Shown here: positions 1-6,802 of the stretch, piece after piece
Numbering within the stretch: position 1 is the stretch's first letter
Layout: every line of letters starts with the position of its first letter
NCBI GenBank assembly: GCA_964470965.1
Contig: CAYYIS010000097.1
Location: 1-8,610 of the forward strand
DNA from: CAYYIS01 sp964470965
GTDB taxonomy: Bacteria; JAAXHH01; JABIQT01
Direction of reading: 5' to 3'
DNA length: 8,610 nucleotides
The notes under the pieces: model-generated
Seen by the model: the letters and a program-made list of their open reading frames with translations, nothing else
Database searches by the model: none
What the model was told of the DNA's origin: nothing
Position numbers and translations under genes: made by a program

Positions 1-1397
1 ATCTCCGGATTTTCTTCCGCTTCCTTTGCGATGGTCATCATCGCGTCAACAAATTCATCGAGAGACTCCCGGCTTTCCGTCTCCGTGGGTTCGATCATCA
101 TCGCTTCCGGGACGATCAGGGGAAAATACACCGTCGGTGCGTAGAAGCCGAAATCGAGCAGCCGCTTGGCTATGTCGAGCGTCCGGACCCCCTGCTTACG
201 AAAACGGGTGCCCGAGGCCACGAACTCATGCTGGCAGGGTATATCATCTGGGATCGGAGTCTCACGTTCGGCACCGCCGGCCTTTACGGTGCGCGGGTAA
301 AATTTCTCCAGGCGCCGCATAAGATAGTTGGCATTCAAAATGGCTGTTTCGCTCACTTGGCGCAGCCCGTGGGGTCCGTTGGCTCGGATGTAGGCGAAGG
401 CGCGCACCAACATACCGAAACTACCCTGAAAACCGCGGACACGGCCGATGGTGTGCGGCCGGTCATATTCCAGCCTGTAGTGGTCTTCCTCTCTGATCGG
501 AATCGGTGTGGGTAAAAAATCGACGAGGTCTCCACGGACACCGACCGGCCCCGCGCCCGGTCCGCCCCCGCCGTGGGGCGTCGAGAACGTCTTGTGCAGG
601 TTGAAGTGCACCACGTCAAACCCCATATCACCGGGACGGGTGATACCCATCACCGCGTTCATATTAGCCCCATCCATATACAGATAGGCGCCGGCACCAT
701 GGACGATACGGGCAATTTCCCGGATCTCTGATTCGAACAAGCCCAGTGTATTTGGATTGGTCAGCATAAATGCCGCCACCTCATCGTCCATCTTCTCTTT
801 CAACTGCTCCAAGTCGACCAGTCCCCTATCGTTGGTCTTTATCTCGATGGCCCTGTAGCCTGCCTGTTTCACGCTGGCCGGATTAGTGCCGTGGGCCGCG
901 TCCGGGATGATTACTTTACTCCTCGGATTCCCCCGGCGTTCGTGGCTGGCACGAACTATCAAGAGACCGGTCAACTCACCGTGGGCGCCTGCGGCAGGTT
1001 GCAGCGTCACTCCGTCCATTCCGGCAATTTCTGAAAGGTATTCGGCCAGTTCGCACATCAATTGGATCGCGCCCTGACAGGTCTCATCCGGCTGAAACGG
1101 GTGGATACGGGCAAAACCCGGCAAGGATGCCATATCCTCGTTGATCCGAGGGTTATGCTTGATGGTGCAGGAACCGAGAGGATACATGGATTTGTCGGGA
1201 TGGTAGTTCATCGAGGACAGTCGCGTAAAATGCCGGACCACATCCACCTGGCTCACTTCGGGCAGTTCCGCCTGTACGCGTCGCAAATCCTCAGCTGGTA
1301 TCAGATCCTCGAGCGGTTTAATCGGAACATCAGAATCCGGCAATGCGACGCCCTGACGGCCCGGTGCGCTTAATTCAAATATCAAAGGTTCTGGCAA
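1..1397 (-). CDS. gcvPB: Glycine dehydrogenase (decarboxylating) subunit 2, P-protein beta half (3' end outside window)
   Basis: PLP-dependent half of the glycine cleavage P-protein. With GcvPA it decarboxylates glycine and passes the aminomethyl group to the lipoyl arm of GcvH in the cytoplasm. I translated the minus strand by hand: 465 uninterrupted codons, no stop before the window edge, so perhaps 15 to 35 C-terminal residues are missing against a usual length near 480-500. Visible landmarks are the N-terminal LIFELSAPGRQGVALP, MYPLGSCTIKHNP, PDAAHGTNPASV, and the PLP site FNLHKTFSTPHGGGGPG with the Schiff-base lysine at about residue 269 (codon 591..593). I chose a TTG start at 1397 because AAAGGA (1404..1409) sits 6 bases upstream and the family N-terminus begins there; no ATG fits. 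It follows gcvPA by 24 bases. The annotation is very sure; the exact start is less so. Confidence 0.95.
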   Translation of the reverse strand, partial: MPEPLIFELSAPGRQGVALPDSDVPIKPLEDLIPAEDLRRVQAELPEVSQVDVVRHFTRLSSMNYHPDKSMYPLGSCTIKHNPRINEDMASLPGFARIHPFQPDETCQGAIQLMCELAEYLSEIAGMDGVTLQPAAGAHGELTGLLIVRASHERRGNPRSKVIIPDAAHGTNPASVKQAGYRAIEIKTNDRGLVDLEQLKEKMDDEVAAFMLTNPNTLGLFESEIREIARIVHGAGAYLYMDGANMNAVMGITRPGDMGFDVVHFNLHKTFSTPHGGGGPGAGPVGVRGDLVDFLPTPIPIREEDHYRLEYDRPHTIGRVRGFQGSFGMLVRAFAYIRANGPHGLRQVSETAILNANYLMRRLEKFYPRTVKAGGAERETPIPDDIPCQHEFVASGTRFRKQGVRTLDIAKRLLDFGFYAPTVYFPLIVPEAMMIEPTETESRESLDEFVDAMMTIAKEAEENPE

Positions 1398-1421
1398 GGG
1401 TGTTCCTTTCCGGAAAATCGC

Positions 1422-2768
1422 TTATGATTCCAAAGAGGCCAACGCCTCCACGAATCGGTCGATCTGCTCTTTCGTACGACGCTCCGTTACCGCGATGAGC
1501 AGGCAATCGTCTAAGTCCAGGTCCGGAAACCGGCCCAGATCGAGTCCGGCATGGATCTTCCGGTGCGCCAACTCACGGACGATGCGACCGGGGTCGATCG
1601 GTGTCTCAACAACAAATTCTTTAAAAAAGGGGGTATTGAACCGTAGACTGTATCCCGGGAGCGTGTTGATTTTTTCGGCAGCGTAGTGACTTTTCTGCAG
1701 ACAGAGATCAGCCACTTTCCGCAGTCCGGTTTTCCCAATGAGCGAAAGATAGATCGTCGCCATGAGCGCATTCAGCTGCTGAGATGTGCAGATGTTGGAT
1801 GTGGCTTTATCGCGCCGGATATGCTGTTCACGTGCCTGGAGCGTTAACACGAAGCCGCGCCGGCCATGATCGTCCACCGTTTTACCGGCTATTCGGCCGG
1901 GTATACGCCGGATAAACGACTCCTTCACAGCCATTATTCCGAGTGCCGGGCCTCCGTAGCTCATGTGGTTCCCCAGGCCCTGCCCTTCACCTATGGCAAT
2001 GTCTGCGCCGTATTCTCCCGGAGATTTCAGAATACCAAGGGATATGGGATCGACAATCATCACCAGGAGTGCGCCGCACGCGTGCGCCATGGCTTCTAAC
2101 TCCGCCACGCTCTCAAGGCCGCCGAAGAAGTTGGGATGCTGTACGATCACGCACGCTGTCTTATCAGAGATCACCTTTCGGACATCATCTGGATCTATGG
2201 CGCCTCCATCGGGCGTAACCTCTCGGACGGTAATGCCGGGACCATGGGAATAGGTGCGAACCGTACCGGTGTATTGAGGATGCATTGAACCGGCCATGAT
2301 GACCTCGCTCCGCCTGGTCGCGGTGCAGGACATCATCATAGCTTCCGCCGTGGCCGAAGCGCCATCGTACATGGAAGCGTTGGCAACATCCAGGCCGGTC
2401 AGTTCACAGACCATGGTCTGGTATTCGTAGATGCCCTGGAGGGTGCCCTGGCTCACTTCCGGCTGGTATGGTGTATAGGCGGTCAGGTATTCCGACCGGC
2501 CGGCAAGATGTGTAACGGCGCTGGGAACATAATGGTCGTACATGCCGCCACCGAGAAACGAAATCCCCTGGTCCGCATCCAAGTTTCGGCCTGCCATATC
2601 GGCCATTAGGTCGCTGAGTTCCATTTCTGATAAAGCAGGGGGGAGTGTAAGGGGCTGGGTGAGCCGTACTTCTTGGGGGACGACATTCAACAGTTCTTCT
2701 ATCGATGAAACCCCGACAGCTTTCATCATCTCCCGTCGATCGGCCTCTGTGCTGGGAATGTAAGACAT
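1422..2768 (-). CDS. gcvPA: Glycine dehydrogenase (decarboxylating) subunit 1, P-protein alpha half
   Basis: Alpha half of the two-subunit P-protein, full length at 448 residues, as is usual for the family. It has the PLP-transferase fold but not the PLP lysine, which is in GcvPB. Recognisable blocks are the N-terminal MSYIPSTEADRREM, YTPYQPEVSQGTLQGIYEYQ near residue 98, YDGASATAEAMM near 133, the MSYGGPALG block near 268, and GRRGFVLTLQAREQHIRRDK followed by ATSNICTSQQLNAL near 303-335. The ATG at 2768 is preceded by GGAG with a 5-base spacing and lies 12 bases after the gcvH stop; gcvPB follows after 24 bases. The organism therefore uses the split P-protein rather than the single long GcvP chain. 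No internal stops or frameshifts. Confidence 0.97.
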   Translation of the reverse strand: MSYIPSTEADRREMMKAVGVSSIEELLNVVPQEVRLTQPLTLPPALSEMELSDLMADMAGRNLDADQGISFLGGGMYDHYVPSAVTHLAGRSEYLTAYTPYQPEVSQGTLQGIYEYQTMVCELTGLDVANASMYDGASATAEAMMMSCTATRRSEVIMAGSMHPQYTGTVRTYSHGPGITVREVTPDGGAIDPDDVRKVISDKTACVIVQHPNFFGGLESVAELEAMAHACGALLVMIVDPISLGILKSPGEYGADIAIGEGQGLGNHMSYGGPALGIMAVKESFIRRIPGRIAGKTVDDHGRRGFVLTLQAREQHIRRDKATSNICTSQQLNALMATIYLSLIGKTGLRKVADLCLQKSHYAAEKINTLPGYSLRFNTPFFKEFVVETPIDPGRIVRELAHRKIHAGLDLGRFPDLDLDDCLLIAVTERRTKEQIDRFVEALASLES

Positions 2769-2780
2769 GTCTTCTCCGTG

Positions 2781-3164
2781 CTACTCTTCTCCAATCAGAT
2801 CCAGGTATCCCTGTGGGGTGAGCAATCCATCATATTGATCCGGGTTGACCATCTTGAGTTTGATCATCCAACCGTTTCCGTAGGGATCTTCATTCACGTA
2901 TTCAGGATGGGATTCGAGTCCGGTGTTGACGTCGGTAATTTCGCCTGCCAGCGGTGAGAACAGGTCTGACACGGTCTTGACCGCCTCCACGGTCCCGAAA
3001 ACTCCATTGGCGTCGACGACATCACCGATTTCCGGTAATTCCACGAATACGATGTCCCCCAGCTGGTCCTGGGCATAGGCCGTGATGCCGAGGACCGCTC
3101 TATCGTCTTCAAGACGGACCCACTCATGTTCACTCGTATACCGCAATTCTTCCGGAATGTGCAC
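2781..3164 (-). CDS. gcvH: Glycine cleavage system H protein
   Basis: Lipoyl carrier of the glycine cleavage system; it shuttles the aminomethyl group from the P-protein to GcvT and its dihydrolipoyl arm to Lpd. The 127-residue product matches the family's usual 125-130. It starts with HIPEELRYTSEHEWV and carries the lipoylation site in VEAVKTVSDLFSP, with the attachment lysine at residue 63, then the typical NEDPYGNGWMIKL segment. The chosen start is GTG at 3164: family members begin at this point, and GGAGG ends 5 bases upstream. An in-frame ATG at 3200 would add 12 uncharacteristic residues and overlap accC, so I rejected it. The Shine-Dalgarno is fused to the accC stop (TAGGGAGG), which suggests translational coupling. 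gcvT, the usual partner, is not adjacent. Confidence 0.96.
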   Translation of the reverse strand: MHIPEELRYTSEHEWVRLEDDRAVLGITAYAQDQLGDIVFVELPEIGDVVDANGVFGTVEAVKTVSDLFSPLAGEITDVNTGLESHPEYVNEDPYGNGWMIKLKMVNPDQYDGLLTPQGYLDLIGEE

Positions 3165-3174
3165 TGCTTCCTCC

Positions 3175-4542
3175 CTAACTGCCCACCGCAGCATCCTCAT
3201 CAGCGGCCAGCATATCTTCGACGAGCATTATATCCGCCTGACCGTCAACAAACCTTGGATCTTTCAGCATGCGGCTGTGAAATGGAATTGTCGTTTTCAC
3301 GCCTTCTATTATAAACTCTTCCAACGCACGTTGTGTGCGGGTCAACGCCTCTTTACGGTCCTTGCCCCACACGATCAATTTCGCAAGCATAGAATCGTAA
3401 TAGGGCGATACCACATATTCCGTATGGATATGGCTATCCACCCGGATTCCATATCCTCCGGGGACATGAAAGCTGGTGATCTGTCCGGTAGACGGCATGA
3501 AGTTTCGATCCGGATCCTCCGCGTTGATACGGCATTCTATGGCATGACCACGGAAGCTCACGCTGTTCTGGCAAAAACCGAGCCTCTCTCCGGCCGCCAC
3601 CCGTATCTGCTCCCGGACCAGATCTTGATGCGTCACCAGTTCAGTCACCGGATGTTCGACCTGGATACGGGTGTTCATCTCCATAAAGTAGAATTTGTGA
3701 TCGTCGGTCACCAGGAATTCCATGGTACCCGCGTTCTGGTAGCCGATCGCCTGTGCGCCGCGCACAGCGGTCTCCCCGAGGAGGCTGCGGAATTGAGTAT
3801 CTACGAACGGCGAAGGTGATTCTTCGATGAGTTTCTGCCGGCGGCGCTGGATGGAGCAGTCCCGCTCTCCGAGATGCACGATGGTGTCGTGGCTGTCACC
3901 GAAAAGCTGAATCTCCACATGACGGGCTTTCTCGATGAATTTCTCCAGATACAAGGAGGAATTATTGAACACCCGGGCCGCTTCTGAGTATGCGATCTGG
4001 AACTGTTCTTTGAACTCCGAGGCGTCCCTCACCACACGAATGCCCCGGCCTCCGCCACCTGCCGCGGCCTTGATAACGAGCGGATATCCGATCTCTTCCG
4101 CCAGCTTGAATGCCTCGGCCGCATCATCAACCGTATCCTCGGTTCCGGGCACCGTAGGCACCCCGGCTTCAATCATCATGCGCCGGGCGACCGCTTTGTC
4201 ACCCATGGCTTGGATCATAGAGGAAGACGGCCCGATGAACGTGAATTCACAGGCCTCACATATTTCGGCGAAACGGGGGTTTTCCGAAAGGAATCCGTAT
4301 CCGGGATGTATAGCGTCGGCATTGGTAATCTCCGCCGCACTGATGATTCGGGGAATATTAAGGTAGCTGTCATCCGGCGCGCTGTTTCCAATGCAGACGG
4401 ATTCGTCGGCAAAACGCACATGCAGGGAATCTCGGTCGGCTGAAGAATACACCGCCACGGTCGCAATGTTAAGTTCTTTGCAGGCCCGAATGATGCGTAA
4501 CGCGATTTCGCCACGATTGGCGATCAGTATTCTTTGGAACAT
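3175..4542 (-). CDS. accC: Acetyl-CoA carboxylase, biotin carboxylase subunit
   Basis: ATP-grasp enzyme that carboxylates the biotin on AccB with bicarbonate and ATP, the first half-reaction of acetyl-CoA carboxylase in fatty acid synthesis. The 455 residues are the normal length. N-terminal domain MFQRILIANRGEIALRIIRA; ATP-binding lysine K116 in MGDKAVAR; K158 followed by the glycine-rich loop AAAGGGGRGIRVV; H208 in ARHVEIQ; K237 in QKLIEESPSP; metal ligands E275 (GTMEF) and E288; catalytic signature EMNTRIQVEHPVTE with R292, Q294 and E296. All expected active-site residues are present. The ATG at 4542 lies 5 bases after the accB stop and has only a distant GGAG, so translation is probably coupled to accB. 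A pyruvate or propionyl-CoA carboxylase subunit is less likely, given the adjacent AccB with its thumb. Confidence 0.97.
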   Translation of the reverse strand: MFQRILIANRGEIALRIIRACKELNIATVAVYSSADRDSLHVRFADESVCIGNSAPDDSYLNIPRIISAAEITNADAIHPGYGFLSENPRFAEICEACEFTFIGPSSSMIQAMGDKAVARRMMIEAGVPTVPGTEDTVDDAAEAFKLAEEIGYPLVIKAAAGGGGRGIRVVRDASEFKEQFQIAYSEAARVFNNSSLYLEKFIEKARHVEIQLFGDSHDTIVHLGERDCSIQRRRQKLIEESPSPFVDTQFRSLLGETAVRGAQAIGYQNAGTMEFLVTDDHKFYFMEMNTRIQVEHPVTELVTHQDLVREQIRVAAGERLGFCQNSVSFRGHAIECRINAEDPDRNFMPSTGQITSFHVPGGYGIRVDSHIHTEYVVSPYYDSMLAKLIVWGKDRKEALTRTQRALEEFIIEGVKTTIPFHSRMLKDPRFVDGQADIMLVEDMLAADEDAAVGS

Positions 4543-4547
4543 CGGTG

Positions 4548-4988
4548 TTAAACAGGCTCCAGTAGGAAAAGCGGTTGACCATACTCAACGGGTTGTGCGT
4601 TTTCAACCAGGATTTCGACCACACGGCCTTTTATCTCTGACTGAATAGGATTCATGAGTTTCATGGCTTCTATAATACACATGGTCTGACCAGGTGCTAC
4701 CTTGTCATTTTCGTTGACAAACGAATCAGCGTCGGGTTCCGGTGCCCTGTAAAACGTACCCACCATCGGAGAAACGATCTCCACGTGGGAACTGTTTGAG
4801 ACGGCGGTGACTGCTTCGACAGCAGCCACCGGGACAGGCGCTGCCGGAGGGGCACTCACACCCTGGGGCGCCTGTGCAGGCATCATACGCGCGATCCGGA
4901 CTTTCCAGTCCCCTTTTGCTACTTCCAGTTCCTGTACATCTGTTTCCTGTATAATCTCGATAAGTTTGAGAATCTCATCGATCCCCAT
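4548..4988 (-). CDS. accB: Acetyl-CoA carboxylase, biotin carboxyl carrier protein
   Basis: BCCP subunit, about 146 residues. It carries biotin on a lysine and swings between AccC and the carboxyltransferase AccA/AccD (not in the window). The N-terminal helix GIDEILKLIEIIQETDVQEL is typical of AccB; residues about 36-66 are an Ala/Pro/Val-rich flexible linker; the C-terminal biotinyl domain holds EAMKLMNPI with the biotinylated lysine at residue 110 and the AccB-specific thumb, RAPEPDADSFVN, about 25 residues upstream. Start choice: two adjacent ATGs at 4991 and 4988 follow AAGGAG; the second gives a 6-base spacing and I prefer it. A longer frame from 5036 would overlap efp by 38 bases and adds residues unlike the family. 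The efp stop is fused to the Shine-Dalgarno (TAAGGAG). accC follows after 5 bases. Confidence 0.95.
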   Translation of the reverse strand: MGIDEILKLIEIIQETDVQELEVAKGDWKVRIARMMPAQAPQGVSAPPAAPVPVAAVEAVTAVSNSSHVEIVSPMVGTFYRAPEPDADSFVNENDKVAPGQTMCIIEAMKLMNPIQSEIKGRVVEILVENAQPVEYGQPLFLLEPV

Positions 4989-4998
4989 CATGGACTCC

Positions 4999-5556
4999 TT
5001 AGGCTCGTTCGACATATTCTTTTGTCCGGGTGTCAATTTTCAAAACGTCACCAATGTTGATAAAAAGAGGTACCTGTACCACACCACCGCTTTCCAGTGT
5101 GGCAGGCTTCGTACCGCCGGTCGCCGTGTCCCCACGAACGCCGGGCTCTGTCTGGGTAACTTCCAGCTCCACAAAATTAGGCATCTCAATGCCCACAACT
5201 CCCTGATCTGTGGTCAGGAGATTTATCGTCATGCTGTCTTTTATGAACAGGGTCTCATCGCCGAGCAGTCCCTGTTCGACCGGTACCTGATCATACGATT
5301 CGAGATCCATCATGTAGTACATCGCGCTGTCGTGGTACTGATACTGTGAAGCACGTCGTTCCACACGAACGTCCTCGACCTTATCCGCAGCCTTGTAAGT
5401 TTTGTCGATCACCGAACCCGTGCGGATATGCTTCATACGAATCCGGGAGAATGCCGTCCCTTTACCGGGTTTGACATGATCACACTCCGTTACCAGGTAT
5501 ACGTCATTATCTACTCGCAACGCCATGCCGCTTCGTAAATTTGTTGCCGGAACCAT
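4999..5556 (-). CDS. efp: Translation elongation factor P
   Basis: EF-P binds between the ribosomal P and E sites and rescues ribosomes stalled on polyproline. The 185-residue length is standard. An N-terminal KOW-like domain (about 1-62) carries the loop HVKPGKGTAF, with the modifiable lysine at position 32 at its tip. Two OB domains follow, including the C-terminal signature GDTATGGTKPATLESGG and then VQVPLFINIGD. The PGKG tip places it in the lysine class rather than the arginine (rhamnosylated) class; the modifying enzymes are not in the window. ATG at 5556 has GAGGAGGG (5568..5575) 11 bases upstream, overlapping the TGA of the TPR gene, 17 bases away. efp directly before accB-accC is a common bacterial neighbourhood, which supports the call. 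Confidence 0.97.
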   Translation of the reverse strand: MVPATNLRSGMALRVDNDVYLVTECDHVKPGKGTAFSRIRMKHIRTGSVIDKTYKAADKVEDVRVERRASQYQYHDSAMYYMMDLESYDQVPVEQGLLGDETLFIKDSMTINLLTTDQGVVGIEMPNFVELEVTQTEPGVRGDTATGGTKPATLESGGVVQVPLFINIGDVLKIDTRTKEYVERA

Positions 5557-5573
5557 ACTCTGTTATTCCCTCC

Positions 5574-6647
5574 TCACGAACTCTCACATTGAGATTTCAT
5601 CACGAATAACTCGGAAAGACGTTTATGGATGTCGGGATTGGTCGAATCGTGTTCTTTCAGTGTAAGATAGACCGAAATGGCCCGGTCGATCAAACCCTGT
5701 CGAACGTATAGCTCCGCAAGCGTAGCCGTGGGTATAGCCTCCGACAGGGCGTCGGCTTCAGCCTCACCGGGGTCCCGATCTACTGTTTCCTCACCCTCAT
5801 CGATCTGTTCCGGCCGTTCGACCGGCAGCGTCTCGCCATGTACATTCAATGCCTCAGGAGCGGTAACCGTATCGTCATTTTCCGAAGGAGCATCATCCAG
5901 TAACGGCAGATCAGAACCTGCCGCAACGGTTGAATCGGTCCCTTGGTTTTGTATGGGCGGTCCCTCTGACACAGACTCTTCCGAAGCAGTATTTCCTGGT
6001 GCACAAGAAGGGGAGGCCGGCGTTGTAACGCCGGGGAAAAATTGATTCAGGTAGTTGTCCTTGGAAACCTTCTCGATTACCGGCGCTTCTTCAGGCTCCG
6101 GCTCAGTCTCAACCGGCGCTTCTTCCACTTCGGAGGCAGATTCATCTTCCAAAACAATATCTTCGGCCGGATGCTCTTCCGTGATGAGGGTCTCATCTTC
6201 GGATGCACCAGGCTCTTGCGCACCTTCATTTACGGCTTGCACGGGTTGGTTATCCGTCTTATCACTGAGGAAGGCAGAAGATTCCAGGAGTTCGGACACT
6301 GGCGCCGCGCCAAATTCCGTTTCTTCGCTAATGTCTTCAGCTACCAATTCCTCCGCTGGCGCAGGCTCTTCTGCTGCTCCCTCAGAGGCAGGTTCTTCCG
6401 ATTCTTCGACATGGTCATCGGATCCCGCTTCCATATCGAAAATGGCCAGATCCTCTCGCGCCTCTGCTTCCGCAGTATCGTCAGACGCGGCGGCAGCGGG
6501 TTCAGCAACCGACGGTTCTTCTTCAAGGTCACCCGTCACATCAGCCGCTTTATTTATATCGGTCTCCACCAGCGCTTCATCAGCCACACGCTCAACATCG
6601 TTCAAATCATCCGGTTCCCCATAGACCGCTTCGCCACCGGTTTCAGA
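5574..6647 (-). CDS. TPR protein with acidic linker, C-terminal part (same gene as 6748..7828)
   Basis: This is the downstream part of one gene interrupted by a scaffold gap. Bases 6593..6647 repeat 6748..6802, so the new coding information starts at 6593. Joined, the gene has 700 codons including stop, and this part supplies residues 361-699. Most of it is a low-complexity linker rich in Glu, Ala, Pro, Ser and Asp, with phrases such as EEAPVETEPEPEEAPV. One aromatic island, NYLNQFFPG, lies near residues 540-548. The last 53 residues form a TPR-like helix pair: ATLAELYVRQGLIDRAISVYLTL and then a second amphipathic stretch ending KSQCESS. The TTG at 6605 is not a real start; the frame continues from the upstream part. 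The TGA stop is fused to the efp Shine-Dalgarno. Molecular function unknown; probably a scaffold. Confidence 0.8.
   Translation of the reverse strand, partial: SETGGEAVYGEPDDLNDVERVADEALVETDINKAADVTGDLEEEPSVAEPAAAASDDTAEAEAREDLAIFDMEAGSDDHVEESEEPASEGAAEEPAPAEELVAEDISEETEFGAAPVSELLESSAFLSDKTDNQPVQAVNEGAQEPGASEDETLITEEHPAEDIVLEDESASEVEEAPVETEPEPEEAPVIEKVSKDNYLNQFFPGVTTPASPSCAPGNTASEESVSEGPPIQNQGTDSTVAAGSDLPLLDDAPSENDDTVTAPEALNVHGETLPVERPEQIDEGEETVDRDPGEAEADALSEAIPTATLAELYVRQGLIDRAISVYLTLKEHDSTNPDIHKRLSELFVMKSQCESS
6593..6647. repeat. 55-bp direct repeat, copy 1 (contig-end overlap)
   Basis: Identical over all 55 bases to 6748..6802, on the opposite side of the N run. Both copies encode the same stretch of the TPR protein (SETGGEAVYGEPDDLNDV). 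It is interpreted as a duplicated contig end rather than a biological repeat. Confidence 0.9.
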
Positions 6648-6747
6648 NNNNNNNNNNNNNNNNNNNNNNNNNNNNNNNNNNNNNNNNNNNNNNNNNNNNN
6701 NNNNNNNNNNNNNNNNNNNNNNNNNNNNNNNNNNNNNNNNNNNNNNN
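6648..6747. other. Scaffold gap of 100 Ns, apparently spurious
   Basis: Exactly 100 unknown bases lie inside the TPR gene. The 55 bases ending at 6647 are identical to the 55 bases starting at 6748. Removing the Ns and one copy (155 bases) leaves a single open frame of 2100 bases (700 codons) from 7828 to 5574. This is what is expected when two contigs that really overlap are scaffolded with a default gap, so no sequence is likely to be missing. As written, the coding frame does not continue across the gap, and automated calling would split the gene into two false proteins. Confidence 0.93.
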
Positions 6748-6802
6748 CAACATCGTTCAAATCATCCGGTTCCCCATAGACCGCTTCGCCACCGGTTTCA
6801 GA
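6748..6802. repeat. 55-bp direct repeat, copy 2 (contig-end overlap)
   Basis: Second copy of the contig-end overlap, immediately after the N run. Its frame continues from the upstream TPR coding sequence and ends in NDV. The next codon in the true gene is the GAG at 6591..6593, just past copy 1. Confidence 0.9.

Noticed and set aside
353..631. A 92-codon minus-strand open frame
   Set aside because: It is out of frame with gcvPB, which reads continuously through this region with the PLP-lysine motif.
2781..3200. Longer GcvH start at ATG 3200
   Set aside because: It overlaps the accC end and adds a non-family leader; GTG 3164 has a good Shine-Dalgarno and gives the normal length.
3082..3819. 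A 245-codon plus-strand open frame
   Set aside because: It lies antisense to the well-conserved accC and the start of gcvH, and its translation has no recognisable domain; a shadow frame.
4548..5036. Longer AccB start at 5036
   Set aside because: It would overlap efp by 38 bases and add uncharacteristic residues; the ATG pair at 4991/4988 sits right behind AAGGAG.
6042..6779. Long plus-strand open frames opposite the acidic linker (also 6055..6624)
   Set aside because: Ser- and Arg-rich translations are what the complement of Glu/Ala/Pro codons gives; one of them also runs through the Ns.
6593..6802. The 55-bp direct repeat as a biological repeat or recombination site
   Set aside because: It brackets a round 100-N gap and collapsing it restores one frame, so a contig overlap is the simpler reading.
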